From positions 1-8,368 of the forward strand of contig JAHZDG010000006.1 in assembly GCA_019422485.1 (NCBI GenBank): DNA of 8,368 nucleotides, given 5' to 3'. A program made the translations under genes and the position numbers. Shown here piece after piece: positions 6,906 through 8,368 of the stretch (position 1 is its first letter; each line of letters begins with the position of its first letter). Under the pieces are notes generated by a model, which did not search any database, was not told the DNA's origin, and was given only the letters and a program-made list of their open reading frames with translations. Source of the DNA: Alistipes sp. (GTDB lineage: Bacteria; Bacteroidota; Bacteroidia; Bacteroidales; Rikenellaceae).

Positions 6906-8368
6906 TTATTGTTGCGACTCCCGAAGGTTGTCGAGTTCGATACTGAGTTCTTCCCAGCGGTAGGTGAGCCGGGTGAGTTCCTCTTTGAGGTGGTTGTATT
7001 GGGCGTAGATCTTGCCGTCGCTCAGATCAATGCCATAGGCGGCCGGGTCGGCCATCTGACGGTCCATCTCGGCGATTTGCTTTTCGAGGGACATGATCTG
7101 TTCTTCGGCTTTTTCCACTTCGCGTTCGGCTTTACGCAGCTGTTTTTCCATCTCCCGGCGTCGGGCGTACTCTTCTTTCCCGGAGAGAGCTTTCACTTCA
7201 TTGCCCGCAGCGGCGGGTTTGGTTTCCGAAGCCAGGGCGCTCTTCTCTTTTTGTTCGAGTTCGCGCATCGAATTGAGCTGGCGAGCCTGCAGGAAATCAT
7301 AGATGCCGCCCAGGTATTCTTTCACCTGGCCGTCCCGGAATTCATACACTTTGTCGACCAGTCCGTCGAGAAACTCGCGGTCGTGGGAGACGACGATCAC
7401 CGTACCGTCGTATTTTTGGAGCGCGTTTTTAAGGATGTCTTTCGAACGCATGTCCATATGGTTGGTCGGTTCGTCCAAAACCAGCAGGTTGTAGGGTTCG
7501 AGCATCAGACGGGCCATGGCCAGACGGGAACGTTCGCCCCCGGAGAGTACCCGTACCTTTTTGTCGATGTCCTCGCCCCGGAACAGAAATGCCCCCAGAA
7601 TGTCGCGCAGCTTGGTGCGAACATCTCCGACGGCCACCCGGTCCAGGGTGTCGAAGACGGTGAAGTCACCCTCCATCAGGTCGTCTTGGTTTTGTGCGAA
7701 ATAGCCGATGTGAACATTGTGACCGACCCGTAGTTCGCCTTCGGTGGGCTCCAGCTGGCCGATCACCATCCGGGCAAAAGTGGTTTTCCCTTCACCGTTG
7801 CGGCCGACCAAGGCCACCTTCTCGCCTCGTTCGATCACCAGCGAGGCCCCCGAGAAGACCCGTTTTTCGCCGAAACTTTTCCCGACCTCTTTGGCTTCGA
7901 CCACGATCTGGCCTGAGCGCGGAGCTGGCGGGAATTTGATATTGAGGGTCGCTACGTCCTCTTCGTCCACCTCGATGCGCTCGATCTTTTCGAGCTGTTT
8001 GATGCGCGACTGCACCTGATTGGACTTGGTGGGCTTGTAGCGGAAGCGTTCGATGAACTCTTCGGTCTGTTCGATCATCTTCTGCTGATTGGCATAGGCT
8101 GCCAGTTGTTGTTCGCGCCGTTCGCGTCTCAGTTCGACATAACGGCTGTACGGTACTTTGTAATCATAAACCTTGCCTAACGACAGTTCGATGGTTCGGT
8201 TGGTGACATTATCCAGAAAAGCCCGGTCGTGAGAGATCAGCACGACGGCTCCGTTGTACTCTTTGAGGTAGTTTTCCAACCACTGGATACTTTCGATATC
8301 GAGGTGGTTGGTCGGTTCGTCCAGCAAAAAGAGCGAGGGACGTTTCAGCAGCAGTTTTGCCAGCTCGA
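6906..8368 (-). CDS. ABC-F family ATPase, N-terminal part missing at window edge
   Basis: The frame enters the window open and stops at 6908-6906, giving about 487 visible residues. The first line (ELAKLLLKRPSLFLLDEPTN, then HLD) is the end of the first ABC domain with its Walker B; its Walker A and LSGG signature lie outside. A charged linker follows, with RRERREQQLAAYANQQKMIE and RFRYKPTKSNQVQSRIKQLE, the position of the P-site tRNA interaction motif in ABC-F proteins. The second ABC domain is complete: Walker A GRNGEGKTTF (7776-7805), signature LSGGERSR near 7525-7547, Walker B LLVLDEPTNHMD (7452-7487) and SHDREFLD. The C-terminus is a coiled-coil arm rich in E, K and R (about 6920-7200). 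Two ABC units with no membrane segment define ABC-F proteins, which bind the ribosomal E site and help stalled or poorly moving ribosomes; a few give antibiotic resistance. The visible part resembles housekeeping YheS/Uup/YdiF-like members, but the subfamily is uncertain. The real start is upstream of 8368. Confidence 0.95.
   Translation of the reverse strand, partial: ELAKLLLKRPSLFLLDEPTNHLDIESIQWLENYLKEYNGAVVLISHDRAFLDNVTNRTIELSLGKVYDYKVPYSRYVELRRERREQQLAAYANQQKMIEQTEEFIERFRYKPTKSNQVQSRIKQLEKIERIEVDEEDVATLNIKFPPAPRSGQIVVEAKEVGKSFGEKRVFSGASLVIERGEKVALVGRNGEGKTTFARMVIGQLEPTEGELRVGHNVHIGYFAQNQDDLMEGDFTVFDTLDRVAVGDVRTKLRDILGAFLFRGEDIDKKVRVLSGGERSRLAMARLMLEPYNLLVLDEPTNHMDMRSKDILKNALQKYDGTVIVVSHDREFLDGLVDKVYEFRDGQVKEYLGGIYDFLQARQLNSMRELEQKEKSALASETKPAAAGNEVKALSGKEEYARRREMEKQLRKAEREVEKAEEQIMSLEKQIAEMDRQMADPAAYGIDLSDGKIYAQYNHLKEELTRLTYRWEELSIELDNLRESQQ

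Noticed and set aside
6837..7733. A 298-codon plus-strand frame spanning the rlmB/ABC-F junction
   Set aside because: It overlaps two conserved genes in antisense. Its Phe- and His-rich translation is what reverse reading of Glu/Lys- and Val-rich coding gives, and no motif is seen.
6906..8368. ABC-F protein as an antibiotic-resistance (target protection) determinant or a transporter
   Set aside because: There are no membrane segments, so it is not a transporter. The linker and C-terminal arm look like housekeeping ABC-F types and the neighbours are core genes, with no mobile-element or resistance context.
1..8368. Mobile element, phage, CRISPR, toxin-antitoxin or defence system
   Set aside because: No transposase, integrase, spaced repeat array, tRNA attachment site or small paired ORFs were found. 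All intergenic gaps are under 200 nt and the genes read as core metabolism and translation.

Overview
The window holds six protein genes, all on the minus strand. Two of them run off the window edges. The organism is most likely a member of the Bacteroidota, probably a moderately GC-rich gut or host-associated Bacteroidales. Four things suggest this: start codons are preceded by A/T-rich stretches instead of Shine-Dalgarno sequences; a TAnnTTTG-type -7 promoter element is present; the protein sequences resemble Bacteroidales versions; and a short M20 deacylase sits next to argH, as expected of the acylated-citrulline arginine route. The genus cannot be fixed from this sequence.

Layout in the direction of transcription, from high to low coordinates. 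(1) 8368-6906: an ABC-F ATPase (ribosome-associated, not a transporter) without its N-terminal part. (2) 6898-6158: rlmB, a 23S rRNA 2'-O-methyltransferase, only 7 nt after the ABC-F stop. (3) 6115-5060: an ArgE/DapE-type M20 deacylase, probably the step that makes citrulline in arginine synthesis. (4) 4998-3667: argH, argininosuccinate lyase. These four have gaps of 7, 42 and 61 nt and look like one transcription unit, closed by a strong hairpin terminator at 3629-3595. (5) 3472-1277: a secreted GH3 beta-glucosidase-like enzyme. A Bacteroidota-type promoter for it lies directly after the argH terminator. (6) 1149-1: a divergent L-arabinose/L-fucose isomerase-family protein, 127 nt downstream of the GH3 gene and cut by the window start.

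The first four genes join ribosome function (ABC-F, RlmB) to the last steps of arginine synthesis (deacylation to citrulline, then argininosuccinate cleavage; the ArgG step between them is not here). The last two form a small sugar-use module: an exported exo-glycosidase that would release a monosaccharide, and a cytoplasmic isomerase-fold enzyme that might act on a sugar. No mobile element, CRISPR array, tRNA, rRNA or defence gene was seen, and no intergenic stretch exceeds 300 bases. The region looks like ordinary chromosomal core sequence. The least characterised item is the divergent isomerase and its pairing with the GH3 enzyme.
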